Shown piece by piece: positions 1-12,750 of a stretch of 64,000 nt of DNA (position 1 is its first letter; every line of letters begins with the position of its first letter). Source of the stretch: Tagetes erecta (lineage: Eukaryota; Streptophyta; Magnoliopsida; Asterales; Asteraceae); the NCBI GenBank assembly GCA_030867185.1, contig CM061492.1, forward strand, positions 43,035,584 through 43,099,583, read 5' to 3'. The notes beneath the pieces are model-generated. The model saw nothing but the letters and a program-made list of their open reading frames with translations. It ran no database searches and had not been told where the DNA came from. The translations under genes were made by a program, and so were the position numbers.

Positions 1-2856
1 CTGACTTTTTTATTGTCTTCATTATATAAATATATATAGTAGCGTCAGCTAAACCAAAGTTAACCCGGTCTCGAAACATGTAACACAACTTGCCCTCATT
101 TTAGTTAATTTGGTCAAGAGTCAAATTGTAGTACATGCACAATGCATTAATTAATTCCCCCATAACGTACTAATCAATCCTTAAAACTAGAGGATCCAAT
201 GATATCAAGCATATATGTTAATAATTCTAAGTTTTTGGGAGGGCCACCAAGCCTCATTTGGGCGGCAAAATTGGGCGGCATTTTAAGAGCCAAAACTTTC
301 ATTGTATGGTTTTTATCATCTCGATCCCGCCCATGTTTTCCTTCCTACACTATTGAAGCTTTATGCGTTTTGGAAACAACAAAATTTACGGGTGGATGGT
401 ATGGTTCTTGAATGGTAACTTTCCCAAACTTCTTTATCACTTATTCCCCATTTCCATTTAACCTAAAATCACGCCTGTTTTGAAGGCAAAATTGATAATG
501 AAATCCCCCAATTTCCTTTTGAAATTGATTATGGTCGTCGTTTTTATCTCTACTAATCGATCTGAAAGAGTGAAAGGTAAGTGTGTTATTCTTCATTGTT
601 TCCTTCTGTTAACCATAATATCGAATGTTTTTGTTCATCGTCTCATTCTCATCATCCATCCTTCTTATAAATTTGTACTTGAATGATTTTGATTTGTTTA
701 GTTCTAAATTGATTGATTTTTATAGAGTAATGGTTCTAATTTGACTATGTTTTTGATACTGTTTCTGATTAGGCGATTATTGCTGATGTTGATCAATACC
801 TAGATTTCCTGCAATGGAATCTCCTTTTAGAGCAAACTCTTTGAAGAATAGCTTTGCTGTATATTTTAGATCCCTTCAATAAGAGGTTTGTTCTATATTG
901 TTGAAATAGTTTCGTATATGATTTGCTGAAATTTTGGATTCAATTTGTTTCTTTACTTACATCATTAGAACATTCTTTAGGATTTGGAACTAAAGTTCAT
1001 TATTTGCATCATGTGTAGTGGGTTATTCGGTGTTGGTTAAAGTGGGCTACGATAAAGCATCTAGAACCGACGATTATTGCCAATGTTCTTACTACAACAT
1101 GATGATGAAATCAAGTTTAGACGTCAATTGTGTGATTTCAGATTATTTTCTTAACTTTTGATTAAATTTATTGGCTGATTGGATTGTAGGTTGTTCAAGC
1201 TTGCATTTTCAAAAGAATACATATGTTTGTTTCATTGTTTCTCTAAATTATTTGATTTCTTAATTTCAATCATGATGGTGATTTATGCAGAACCTAACCA
1301 GATGGGGGATGGGCCTTGATTGAACTTTCAATAGTCTACAAGTTTTTATTTCTACATGATTTTTAGATCCATGATTAAAGATAACTTTTAAATCCACAAC
1401 TCCACAAGTAGATAAACATTCTCTGTGTAAAGGCCCGGTAAATTTTGAAAAAAAAAACTCGAAAAATTGTTGCACGTTTCATGATTTAGTTAAACATGTA
1501 ACTTTAATATATACCAATTGATCAAATGTGTCTATCGAATTGGATAGTATGAACTAAAACACACATTTAAATAAGTTGCCCATTTGTTATTCAATAACCA
1601 TTTATTTAATGTTGTAACATATAATATATACCTAAATGGATAGAAAAATGGTTGATAAAACATTGATGAAACAACAACGATTGCAATTTGAGCTTATATG
1701 TCTATTGTCACGAGTGGCCATTTAATATTACAATGTAATTAATACTTAAACGAAGTGTGATTAATAAGTTATCCAAAAAATCATTTAAGATTTCTTGAAT
1801 GTTAGGTTATAATTGTTTGAGTTCTATTAATGTGATTAATAATTTTTTTATTATCTTTTACCATATATTAGTTGATTATATGTATTGTGTATGTGTAATA
1901 CAAGTTATCAAATAACCATTTTACAATTCACTAACTATTACATTAAATGTTTTTTACTTATGTTTTTTAAATTTATCTCGTGTGTATACACGGGGTTTAA
2001 ACCTAGTATGTTAATAATTTGGGGTGGCCTTTATTCACATGGTAAGGGTTCAAGTCTTGTCGTGATCATACGTCTGTAAGTTTAGGAATATTAATTGGTT
2101 ATATATGTTTACGTGTGAGTTTGTCATTTAAAAAGAACTAATCAATCCTTAAACGAGTGAAACTAATGAGTTGGACGATTGTAATGGTTGTAATAAGTTA
2201 CTTGTAAACAGTTAGACGTGTTAAATTAGTGGTTGAGTTATAAATAGTGTGATATATGTGTAATGGTTATAAAGAGGATAGATATGTCAATTAACAAAAA
2301 CTAAACACACAAATTTACATATTTTAATTTTTTTAGTTTCAGTTTTTAATGAACTAGCTATTAATTTTTGTACAAACTCCCACATGACCTGTTTATTAAA
2401 CGGGTTAGGCATTGTTTAATAAATGGATAACAATGATTAACCTAAAACCTGACTACTTTCGTCTTATGTTCTGAACATATTAGGTTTTTCCACCCTTAGT
2501 TATAGCCTTATAGACATGTAGTTGTCTATCAACTACCACCTAAAGCCGGTAACGCGGTAGAAGGGTTGGAGACTAGCTTGGAGAAAACGAGTGACAAAAT
2601 AGAGGGTGAGAGAGCATATAAAATGAAAATGATATATAAAATAGCTTAGTTATGAAGCAAATCCTAGTTTAGGATTTGTGCTAAACACTACTTCATATCT
2701 TGACAAAACTTCAAAAAGTCCCTAAAATACATGAACTAAATGACTAACTCAAAAAGAACTTAGAAATCAGAACTACAAGTAGAAAAAACAAGCTAAACTT
2801 AAAGAGTGGTTCTATTCTATGTCAAACCCTTAATCAACTAACAACTAGCTAAGTAG
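1..2856. other. Intergenic DNA, no gene supported
   Basis: AT-rich sequence downstream of the NAC gene. Only short ORFs of 60-70 codons occur, with no recognisable motif or codon bias. A pol III B-box-like GGTTCAAGTC lies near 2046-2060, but no complete tRNA fold is seen. I see no delimited transposon ends here. It probably consists of decayed repeats plus the 3' flank of the NAC gene. Confidence 0.5.
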
Positions 2857-4567
2857 TTATATATTGCACTTGTTAGTGGTAGAAAAACATGTTGAAATTT
2901 CACTAGAGGAATCACAAAGGAAACTTGATTTCCATGCATCTTGCAATCCCAATGGCAAACTCATGAAAGGGTAACCACCATTAGATGATCTTCCCCATTG
3001 TTCCTCAAAATGTGTGTCAACACCCTCATTCGAACCCTTCATCGTTATCAAGCCATCCGACCCTTCATGATCTTGAACACCATTCACACAACCTTCTTGT
3101 ATTTCCATAGGCAAATTAGTGATTGAGAAGCAACAACCATTGTAATATTGTTGATGATCATGGTGCAATCCATTTGTGATGTAGTCCAAACCCTCTGACT
3201 TATCAAAAGATCCCAAGATGGGATTAGGCGTGTTGGCTAGCAAAGATGGTTTAGAACCATAGTTTGGTTCTTGGAACAAAGAGGGATAATTTGTGGAATA
3301 GTTAAGGTCTTCATTGCTAGAAATGGAACTTTGGGGAGGTTTATTGTTAATTGTAGTAAGTGTAGAGGTTGTTGGGTCAATATCAAAAGGTTTGTAAAGT
3401 GAGATGTTATTTGTGATTGATGAATATGATGAGTGTTGCAAGTCATTGCTAGAGATGCCTTGGTGAGCAAGGATGTTGTGGACAGGAGTTTCTTGCAAGA
3501 TTGGAGATACCCATGAATGAGATAGGGTTCTTTGAGCAGTTGAGCTTGCTTTCTTGAAGATTCTACATATTGCCCATGAGTCCTACACATTTTGAAAGAA
3601 ACACTAAGCTTAGTATTAACATATTAAGATGATAAAGCTTAATATTAGCATATTAAGATGATAAAGAGAGTTGGAAGTATTAATTACATTTGCAGGAATG
3701 GTTTTTTCAAGAAAACGTTTGCTAGGAGTCGTATGATCGGTGAGCGAAGGCAAACGGAACTCATGCATCATCCAATCGGTTTTGACACCCTTTGCTGCTC
3801 TCCCTTTGTAGAACACAAGTGATTTCTTCAAGCCAATGCATTTTGAACCCTCGGATGCATAGATCGGCCTGTCGGTACCTGTGGCTTTCCAAAATCCGGC
3901 TCCTGTCACACGGTTTGGTCGTGCACTGTTTCGGTATTTTCGATCCCGTGGACAGTAAAAGTACCATTCTTTTTCACCGGTCATCGCCAACTCTATATTA
4001 TAAAGAAATAAAAAAGTTACAATCTTGTCAAATCTTAAGAAAACACAAAACAAACAAATCTAGTAAAATATTAGTCGTATCATAGTTATGCTTAAATATA
4101 TACACAAAGAATCTTGATACCAAGATATAAAAAAAGAAAGAAAAATCATATATATACTTAGAAGATCCCATTGATAACTTTTGTAAAATCTAACTTTTGT
4201 AATTAGTAGGAGAAGCTATATGATGACTTATTGACTCTTCAAGCAATAAGTTCTAGTTCCACAAGGGTTCATGTATCTCATGTTCATTATATCTAATAAA
4301 CAAACGTGATCACTAAAGATCTTGAAAACACAAAACATAAGAATCTTGAAATCATGAGTTGAAAACAAGAAAAAGAACCATACTTGGAAGATCCCATGGA
4401 TCATGTTTATAGATATCTAACTGCTTTATGAGTTCAATGGCTAATGGTGTTTGTTGGATCTTTCTTTTTAGATAAAACCCAACAAGCTCCTCGTCCGTAG
4501 GATGAAACCGAAAGCCCGGTAACATGATCTCCTCCATCTTCTCACCATTCTCACTTTTGTCCTCCAT
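2857..4567 (-). CDS. NAC domain transcription factor, FEZ-like
   Basis: A nuclear DNA-binding regulator of the NAC family. Three exons join in phase: 4567-4384, 3992-3688 and 3582-2857, giving 404 aa (Arabidopsis FEZ is similar in length). I chose the ATG at 4567 because it starts directly before the acidic leader and LPGFRFHPTDEEL; an in-frame ATG at 4615 would add 16 residues. NAC subdomains A-E are intact: LPGFRFHPTDEELVGFYL (16-33), DPWDLP (56-61), EKEWYFYCPRDRKYRNS, RPNRVTGAGFWKATGTD, GLKKSLVFYKGRAAKGVKTDW, MHEFRL, and DSWAICRIFKK (164-174). The C-terminal half is Ser/Thr/Asn-rich, as expected for an activation region, and ends in SEISTCFSTTNKCNI, like the CFSSTT end I recall for FEZ. 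FEZ promotes formative divisions in root-cap stem cells; that role here is inferred. The close paralogue ANAC094 is the main alternative. Confidence 0.93.
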
Positions 4568-5133
4568 TATCAAACCTTTTGAGCTCTTAAAAACTACTAA
4601 AAAAAGATTGGACAAAAACCCAAGGTAAGCTAGCTAGCTCTTTACTTAGATCTTGAAACCCTAAAACAAAAGATGATCAAACAAGCTAAAAGAAATGATG
4701 ATAAGGGTGTGAAATAAAGATAAAGTGAAACTAGGGTTTTCTTGTTTTAGGGTTATTAGGTTAGAAAGAAGCATGCATGAAAACAAGGAGATGAAATGAA
4801 AGTGAATGAAAAGGTTAGTTAATATGAAGTTGAAGATATGCTTCCTCAAGAGGGTTTTGGCTCCGAATGATCAGCCGTTTTTTCAGGTGAATTAATGGAG
4901 CTGGTTTTTGTAAAGATCTTGCTGTATTAACCCTAAAATATTAATTAGTACGTTTGTGAGAGATAATTAAGAAAGATTGATTAGTCAAGTTAGTGTTTTT
5001 AAAGGAAAACTAGGAACATCTACCAAGAAACAGAAATTATGGACTTTTAACTTTTAAGAACAAGATAATTAATTAGCACAAAAACACTTTAACAAAATAA
5101 ATTACATTTTGAAATAAAAGAAAATAAAGTTTA
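4568..5133 (-). promoter_or_regulatory. 5' leader and promoter region of the FEZ-like gene
   Basis: AT-rich flank upstream of the NAC start codon, with pyrimidine tracts typical of a leader on the minus strand. It contains no coding ORF that can be supported (a 62-codon ORF at 4661-4849 looks fortuitous). The transcription start cannot be placed from sequence alone. Confidence 0.35.
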
Positions 5134-5141
5134 GACATAAT

Positions 5142-5349
5142 CAGTGGCGAAGCCAGGATTTAGAGGCTAGGGGGGCCAAATCTTAAAACGTTTTGTTTCG
5201 GGTGGCCAAAATCTTAAAACGCTTTATTTCAGGGGGGCCAAACCCAATATATATATAAAAATTAAATACCGACCAACAAACCAACACTTCGGACAGAAAA
5301 AAGTGGGGAGGCCGTGACCCTCCCCCGTCTCAACTAAGCTTCGCCCCTG
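5142..5349. mobile_element. hAT-type MITE with 8-bp target duplication
   Basis: A 208-bp non-autonomous DNA transposon. The left end reads CAGTGGCGAAGCC and the right end, reverse-complemented, CAGGGGCGAAGC. The flanks carry an exact 8-bp duplication, GACATAAT (5134-5141 and 5350-5357), which is diagnostic of the hAT superfamily. The interior is non-coding and contains two imperfect copies of a 'GGGGGCCAAA..CTTAAAACG' unit. Confidence 0.88.
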
Positions 5350-5357
5350 GACATAAT

Positions 5358-7589
5358 GTCGATGGTTTCTCACTTTTAAATAAAAAAAAAACTAGGATCG
5401 TGAAAGGGTCATGTGATCATATGACAACCGGGTTTTAGATGTCGTATTTTTTGTTTGACATATGATATGATTTTGTTACACGTCTTACAATGATGACAAT
5501 AAGATTTTGACACGTAGCAGCGGCGTCGTCGCGTCGTTCTCTCACATATATGTTAGACGTGACATTAACGTAGTTATGCATAAAAAGTTTTATGTCTTGC
5601 ACATTGCAGTGTAAGTTTCAATACCTAATAATTGGAAGTAATAAAATCTAATAACCCTAATAGTTGGGAGTGACACGACAACTGAAGTATTGAGTTAGGA
5701 ATTGTGAGAGTGAATGTGTTATTTGAGTGTGACATCGGCCAATACATAATAGTCAGGAGTAATAATATCCAACAACCCTATTTAAAACATTATTTTATAC
5801 AATACTTAATTAGTACATGAGCTTATAGGTGTGTTATTTAAGTGTTCACCTCCCTCGTTGTATCTTGCGGGTACCCAATCTAGTAATTTAATTATACACA
5901 TATAAAGTTAGGTCACATATGTGTAACTTATATTTACCCTACACATTTGTACGTGAACGTTACAAAATGAAAATCATGTGAAAATATTATTTATTTCTTT
6001 TAAGTACATGATTTATGCGCGCATATGTAAGACGCACAATATTGAAAAAATGTACGCGTCATTATGAAAATACAAAACAATATGATTTAGATACGTTTTC
6101 TTAATTTACATACAAAGAAGAGAACCAAAGAACGTCTACAAGTTGTCGCTAGAACTACGTCGTTGATTTCTGTTTATTCTCACTAGCAATTACCACTTAG
6201 TACAGTAAAACTCCAGCCCTTGATCCATCCCCATATCAACGGTCAAAATTTACCCTAGTACGTGCATACGGATCGATATAAAAGGTGTCGTTGCTATTGC
6301 TAGCGTGCGGTCACAACTAAATTTAAAAAAAAATATGGTTTTGAATTATAAATACAAAGAAAACTATTTTTTGAAAACCATGAAATATTTATTAATTGGT
6401 CTTTTTGGGAGAAAAAAACTCTGTTACTAACTTTAATGCATTTGTGGAGTTATGTTTTGAAATCCAAAATGATGAATCTCAAGGGATTAGTTTGGTTTGT
6501 GGGGATTATCATCTTGAATATTGTTAATGAACTAATTGTCAAACTACTATTTTTTATCAATAAAATCAACTTTAGCACCTTTGTATAGTTTATCAAACAT
6601 GTTGCTAGATTTTCTTTAATAATATCTTCGTCGTTTAAAATAAAAATAAAGATCAACTCTAACAAGAAGTGAGAACAAGCACCTCAACATTGGCCTCACC
6701 ACTTGACTAGCTAACTCCAACTTCTTTATCTTTTTATCCTCGTGGACAACACACGTACGCCTTTTCTTCTTCTTCTTCTTCTCGTTTCTCCTACTTCTCT
6801 TCGTCACCCTTGTTCAAAGTTGCCCTCCTCACAGGCCGCTCACATCAGTCATCACTCCACCGACACGTTATAAATTTCCCATTGAAGATGGTTTAATCTC
6901 AATAAATACATAATATATATACTTATAACTAAAGTATAATAACAATAACTAAATATATTAACTCACATTTAATCATGAGCAGATAAAGACAAAGCAAAAT
7001 TCCAAAAAGAGGTGTTTAATGCATTGTTAAATGAGCTTCATTTGTGGTTTTTGAGTCATGTGTAAATGTGGACTTTGAAACCCTGCAAAAGCTCAAAATT
7101 ATATATATATATTTGTTGCAAAATTCTATGCACACTCAGGGTCTAAATCTTGTAAAATAATTAACCTTTATTAAACTGATGACACATTTTTTTTGAAATA
7201 ATAAAAGTATCGAATAATGCAGTTTCTATTCCATTCCTTCAAAGCTTCTATTCCATTGAATTGTCAGGATTATATTATATATATGAATGAATTAATATTA
7301 ATATGTTAATTAATTAATCCCCGTTTGGACCGGTGAAGATTCCCCCTGCTGTCATACGTTAGCTATATCACACACACTTCACTTATTTATTTAATGAACC
7401 ATTCAATGGGCTAGCTACTACTTATCTAAACATGGTAATAGGTTAATAAACATATGTTAAATTACTATTTTACCCCTTTTAAGGTTTATAACAATAGTAG
7501 AGATATTGTAAGGAAATAAGGAATGACTAAAATAATAAATAGATTTTTGCCTAAAAAATATGAGAAATGCTTTAAATCACACTAAAAGT
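5358..7589. other. Intergenic DNA, no gene supported
   Basis: AT-rich. It has a CTT/TTC microsatellite near 6764-6782 and short AT runs near 7100 and 7275. ORFs of 60-70 codons look random. No delimited element was recognised. Confidence 0.5.
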
Positions 7590-7593
7590 AGGC

Positions 7594-8040
7594 GGGTGGT
7601 CAAACAAGCTCCGACTGAACTCATTCAAACGACGTTAAAACTGTCTCGTCAAACTTTACCAACTTAGCTTTTAAGTTTTAACTTTTATGGCTCATTTGTA
7701 AATTTTAGTTTTTGTTTTAAGATTTAGTTTTAGTTATTAAGTTTTCTTTTGGTGTGGGGGTTGGGGGTTTAGTTCTTTTTTTTTGTGGGGGTGGGGGGGG
7801 GGGGAGGGGGTGTTTAGGTTTTGGGTGGTGATAGAGGGGTTTAGGTTTTTAGGGTGAGGTGGAGGTTTTAGGTTTTTGAGGGGTAGGGTAGGGTGGTGGT
7901 TTTAGGTTTTTGGGGGGTGGGGTAGAGGGTTTATGTTTTAGGGGTGGGGGTTTAGGTTTTTGGATGGGATGAGGGTGGAGGGTTTTATGACATAGCTCTA
8001 ACGTCGTAAGAATGAGTTCAAACGAAGTTTGTTTGACCTA
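7594..8040. mobile_element. Inverted-repeat element with G-rich minisatellite core
   Basis: About 50 bp at the left (from GGTCAAACAAGCTCCGACTG, 7598 on) recurs inverted at the right (ending AAGTTTGTTTGACC near 8039). Both copies include GAACTCATTC and an ACGACGTTA-like segment. Between them lies strongly strand-asymmetric DNA (about 7741-7985): degenerate tandem units of 'TTTAGGTTTTTGGGGGTGGGG' type with long G runs. The structure suggests a MITE or foldback element. I could not define a target duplication, so the exact ends and superfamily are open. Confidence 0.6.
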
Positions 8041-8045
8041 GTTTT

Positions 8046-9351
8046 TATGAAACTAAGTATCACTTCTCATTCTTTGTAAGTAAAAATCACTTTATTGGGG
8101 AAGCATTCTCGATTTATAACATATCCAAAGTAAATTAGTTTGTAAATTAGTATATTAATCTTCAAATGAAAAAACCAAGAAATTATTTTCGATTGCATCT
8201 AATATAATAAATCAGAGTTTTATAGGGGCAAATTTGAAGGGGAAACATTTTTTAAGCAGGAAATTTTGAGAGCTAAATTTTCTTGCATTTTAGAAACAAT
8301 TGTATTTTTATAAACAATGCAAAATAAATTTATCTGTATTTTACAAATAAAGAATATTTTGGGTTACAAAATCAACGCTAAATTGAATAACTTGACATGA
8401 ACGAGTGGTTTTGAATCACACTGTTTTCAAGATTGATTTTTATTATAATGATTTAGATTGTTACATCTCATATTCAATTGTGGTTTCTTCATTTAATAGA
8501 TTGTTTGCTTTATTCAACTTGTGTGTTTATACGGGTATTAAATCTAGTTTTTAGTAAAACAATGATTACAAGAAAACTAGTTTTGACCTAGGGACTCTGC
8601 TCGCTAAACCTCGCTTCTTGTTGTCCATGTACCCCTCCAAGGGGCTCTTCCCCCGGGAACCCTCATTGCTTAGAGGGTTCGCCTTTATGAACCAATTAGG
8701 TTCTAACATCGATAGTTATAATAAACTAAAATAAGCGTGCATTCCGCACCTTCATCAGTGTCGAAAAGCCAATTAAAAGTAATTGTGAACTATGTGTCCT
8801 AATCACCTTAGTGTCAAAACATGTGGATTTAGCAGACGATGTTGGATTAACTTGATTATGAAAACAGCTAATTAATTAAATAAACTGCTAGCTTACTCTA
8901 TTGTCTATTTGCTGCAAAAATTTGGTTGACTGGTTAAGCTAAATGTTTTAAAGAATGTTGCAAAGAAACTTATTGGTAAAACTTATGAATCGGAAATGGA
9001 TCACCTATGAATTTTAAGTACTAAAAAATATGCAACTAGGGTTTAACACATTAGAAACTATATAGACATAGTTAGTTCTTGATCTCTTGTAAAGGGTGTT
9101 AGTAACTAGAGTCGCGAGTAGCTAAATTAGATGATGCAACGACCAACTACAGATGTGATGGCCGAGACCAATCTAACGTGAATATTGATTACTAGTTGTT
9201 GTACGCGCTAGTGAATGGCAAACGAAAGCTTTTCAAACAAATAAAATAACAACTAATTAACATTAATAAAATTATGAGCTCATAGATTAAACAAACATTC
9301 TAAATCATTCAAAGGTTCAACTTATAGACAAATTCAAACATCCAAGATCAT
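8046..9351. other. Intergenic DNA, no gene supported
   Basis: AT-rich sequence with a GC-richer island near 8590-8690 (contains CCAAGGGGCTCTTCCCCCGG) that looks like a fragment of a dispersed repeat. No coding signal was seen. Confidence 0.4.
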
Positions 9352-10382
9352 CCAAATGTGACACCCCGCCCGGTGGCGGAAAACACCGGGCTGTCATAGA
9401 ATTGGATATCCATAGTAAACAAAGCACATGGTGTTACTTTTATTAAAGTCTAATAATTATTGTCATAAGTTTGGCAAAACCCAAGTCTTAAATGCGAAAC
9501 GACAAGTTCATAATAGCAGTAAATGAAACAGTCTTTATTATTATCTTTTTCCTAGGTCCGAGTCCCTATGTCTTGACAAAATAGAAATAAGCCAAAAATC
9601 ACGTGCCACCTGAAATACGTGAAAATAAAGTTAGCTACACAAGCTAGTGAGTAAAACCCAAATTGAATAGTAATAGTATTGAAATCCGAGATCAACAAGA
9701 TATGCTGCGCAATCCCATATGTATAGTAATTTCGTAATATCACCCTACCAGGACCCCTAGAATAGAATAGCATACCAACCACAATAGAAACCATAGTATC
9801 TCGTTTAGCCATTTGTCATGAGAACCACTCATGTAATAAATAATGATAACTTTTAATAACCGTCGTTTACCGTCTCGATATATAAGTCATCATTTAGCAA
9901 TTTAGGGACATGGCATAGTATAGCATCATAGCATAGCAACATAGTATAGCAACATAGCATCTCGACATAGTAAACATGGAATTAGAAAGGCCGGGTTTAA
10001 ATCACCTATCGATGTTGTACAAGCAGGTGGGTTTGTCAAACCGTTAGCGCTAACATTGTACCGGTGGGATTACAAAGCAATAAAACTACTTTTAACTAAC
10101 ACATAAGATTGCATCAAGCGGCCAAACTAGATTAACATATTTGTATGATCTCTTTTAGAAAACGAATAGAAAACGCAATATAGTAAAAGACATATTTCAG
10201 CCCCAAAATAGTAAAATGGAAAAAGGGGAGTGAGTTTACTCACCTGAACAATATAGATAATAGCAAACGCAAGAAAGTAACTAAATAGAATCGAGGATCG
10301 CCCAGATATTAGAATCACCTAATTAACCGGGAAAACCTAATTTAGAAACGAGACAAATAATATAGTAACTAGAATCAAGAAC

Positions 10383-10560
10383 TTAGAAATTCTAGGGTTT
10401 TGGATTTGGGGTTTTAGGGTTTTAAATTATAAATTGAAAATTAGGGTTTCAAAATATAATTTGGGAATTTAGGGTTTTAAAGTCCAATTTGAGGATTTAG
10501 GGTTTCAAAATCCAATTTAGGGTTTTAAAGTCCAATTTGGGGATTTAGGTACGAGATGTA
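10383..10560. repeat. Telobox-like minisatellite inside the solo LTR
   Basis: A degenerate tandem array of about 35-40 bp units built on TTTAGGGTTT followed by AAAGTCCAATTTGAGGA-type spacers. The TTTAGGG core equals the plant telomere unit, but it is interrupted by unique spacer in every copy, so this is not a telomeric tract. Confidence 0.6.
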
Positions 10561-10687
10561 AATATATATTTTTATAATAAACAATTTCTAGTTTTATAAT
10601 TGATATATTATTTTTTATACAATCTTGAGAAATATATATATATAACTTAGAAGTAAGGGGGTTAAAAAGATAAAAATTAAATAAAAG

Positions 10688-10757
10688 TGGTCAGTGGGAC
10701 TCGAACCCATGACCAAACGCGCCACAACCAGATGTCTTACCACTGAGCCAGACGCGC
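10688..10757 (-). ncRNA. tRNA-like segment within the solo LTR
   Basis: On the minus strand the A box TGGCTCAGTGG and the B box GGTTCGAGTCC are both close to consensus and properly spaced. A D arm (GTCT/AGAC) and a T arm (TGGG/CCCA) can be drawn. The ends do not pair into an acceptor stem, so it is tRNA-derived or tRNA-like rather than a functional tRNA gene. Confidence 0.6.
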
Positions 10758-12020
10758 TTTTTGGTTTTAAAACAGGCAGTAAATTGTTTTAACCCTTACA
10801 ATACAAAAACACCCATTTCCATATAAACCCTAGATTTGAAAATCAACCAATTCGTTCTCAATCTGATGATTGAATCCAAAATCATCAGAGGGCTTTTAAT
10901 CTACACGAACTCACGATCATTTCTATATATAACACTTACTTGATTGATGAGAATGGATATAGATACATAAGAACGAAGCAACGGCTGTTCAAGATTCGAA
11001 TTCAACTAATTGCTGGTGTTATAATGAAATAGATGGGCCTGGAAGCATCTCAAGATCATGAAGACCAACAATCCTACTTCAATTGCAGAACATAGAATTG
11101 ATTTGATGTCAATTGGTGGTGGTTCGAGCTCGAGAATGAAAGAGATCAATTGGTGATGAAAAGATCATTTTGTTTCGAATTGTTTTCTGTAATACGCTTG
11201 AATGGGTTTCCAGACGTTGTGGTTAAATTAATCGAATTGAATGGATCATTTTTAGAGACAACGGTTTTTGGGTTTTGAAAGGACCGTCGATTGATTTTCA
11301 CATTAAAGGCACAGATTTTTGGTTTAACAATGTCGTTTCAAGCTAGAACCATGCATAGGAGGCCGTTAGGATGGTGTTATCGCAATTTAATTTGGTTAAA
11401 ATGACTTAAAGTGGCGTTTTGGGTGTTGCCGGAAACTTGCCGGGTTCCGGCATAGTTGGACGGAGATTGAGGTCACCGGAAACACGGGCTGAAGGGGGGG
11501 CGTTTGGGTTTTGAAATTTTACCGAAATGGCCCTTATGGTTTCGATTAGTTTCTATTTTTAATTCAAACATTAATTTAAGTTTCAGATTTGACAGTTTTG
11601 GCATAAAGTTAAATAAATACTTTTTAACTAACTAACTTAGCTAAATTGAAACGTAACAATTATGTAAGTGACGTTTTTATGGTTTTAGCTCGTTTAAGCC
11701 GTTACGAGATTATTTTGAGACTTGGAGGCGTTTCGGTTTAAAGTTTTTACTAATTTTCTTTTACGAACTATATATATATTTATTTATATATATATATTTT
11801 GAGATTTATAGTTCCACCATTATTTATTCGATATATGTGGACGTTTTGAAATGTGAATTCAATTGGGACGGGAACAACGTAAAATCAATGTGTTTATTTA
11901 TAATAATAATAATAAACGTTACACTTGAAGATAAATAAATACGATTACAATTGAAAAGATAACGACTTCGGGTTCGAGTCGGGCATTCGGGTTCGGGTTT
12001 GGGGCAGATGTCACACCAAA

Positions 12021-12745
12021 TATTAAACTAATGTCTAATGTATTAAAAACCCTAGTTACAAAGTTATCTATCACTAACCATCCACCTGGAGATGATCACG
12101 AGTAGTATCATTAGCGGCTCATAACGGTGTTTTGATATTAAAACATGATTTGAAATTGCAATGTAGTTGATGATTTGATGTAGGAGAGAGATGAAACGGT
12201 GAAAAACTTTCAAATATTCTTCAAAAATTCGTCTAGAATCGTCCTTGGTGGCTTGAGAACTTGTTCCTTTTAGAAAACCCTAGGTTTCTCTTTAAGTAAG
12301 GGTAGGATTCATGAAACTTCAAGGATTTTTTTAAATATCGGCTTATAATACGTTGGCATCGATATAAGCTAGCATCAGTGTATCATACGCCGCCTTCAAA
12401 TTTCGATACTCCACTTCTCTGTCATACCTCATTCATACTCTGCCATCATATTTAATACACTAACAAGCTTATTATACTTTGAAATCGGCGTATGATACCC
12501 GCCTCCAAAACAATGATTTTTATTTTGTCACTTGTAACCCCCAAACTTCTTCCAAATCATCAATCTTTGCACAAAACTTACAAATATCAAACATATAACA
12601 AGTTATGGTATTCCAACATCATAAAACAATAAGATATCATACTTAAACACTTTAAACACTTGGAAATACTCCAAATATCACACCTCCTAACTTGGTTAAT
12701 GATTTTTGTAATCACATTGGTCAATTAACTAGCCAATCCAATTAC
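12021..12745. other. Spacer between two solo LTRs, probable retroelement remnant
   Basis: Non-coding. It has the texture of LTR sequence (pyrimidine-rich right part, 'CATACGCCGCC' near 12386 and a related 'CGTATGATACCCGCC' near 12488), but no ends or target duplication could be paired. Confidence 0.35.
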
Positions 12746-12750
12746 ACTAA

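Larger units (their letters stand above)
9357..12015 (-). mobile_element. Solo LTR (2.66 kb), related to the LTRs at 20639 and 25597
   Basis: Begins TGTGACACCCCGCCCGGTGG and ends GGGGCAGATGTCACA, with an exact 5-bp target duplication CCAAA at 9352-9356 and 12016-12020. Length is 2659 bp, matching the 2657/2659-bp LTRs of the complete element further right. It shares several blocks with them: the same TGTNACACCCCG opening, 'CACCTGAAAT..GTGAAAATA', 'AGCTAGTGAGTAAA', a G-plus-purine tract before 'TACTCACCTG', a tRNA-like segment at the same relative place, and a GGGGCA(A/G)ATGTTACA-like end. No internal region or second LTR is present, so this is the product of LTR-LTR recombination. By analogy with the intact relative, the sense strand is minus. 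ORFs at 9552-9812 and 10127-10318 lie within it and look non-coding. Confidence 0.88.

Noticed and set aside
10688..10757. A functional tRNA gene in the solo LTR
   Set aside because: A and B boxes and two arms are good, but the ends cannot form an acceptor stem, so I call it tRNA-like only.
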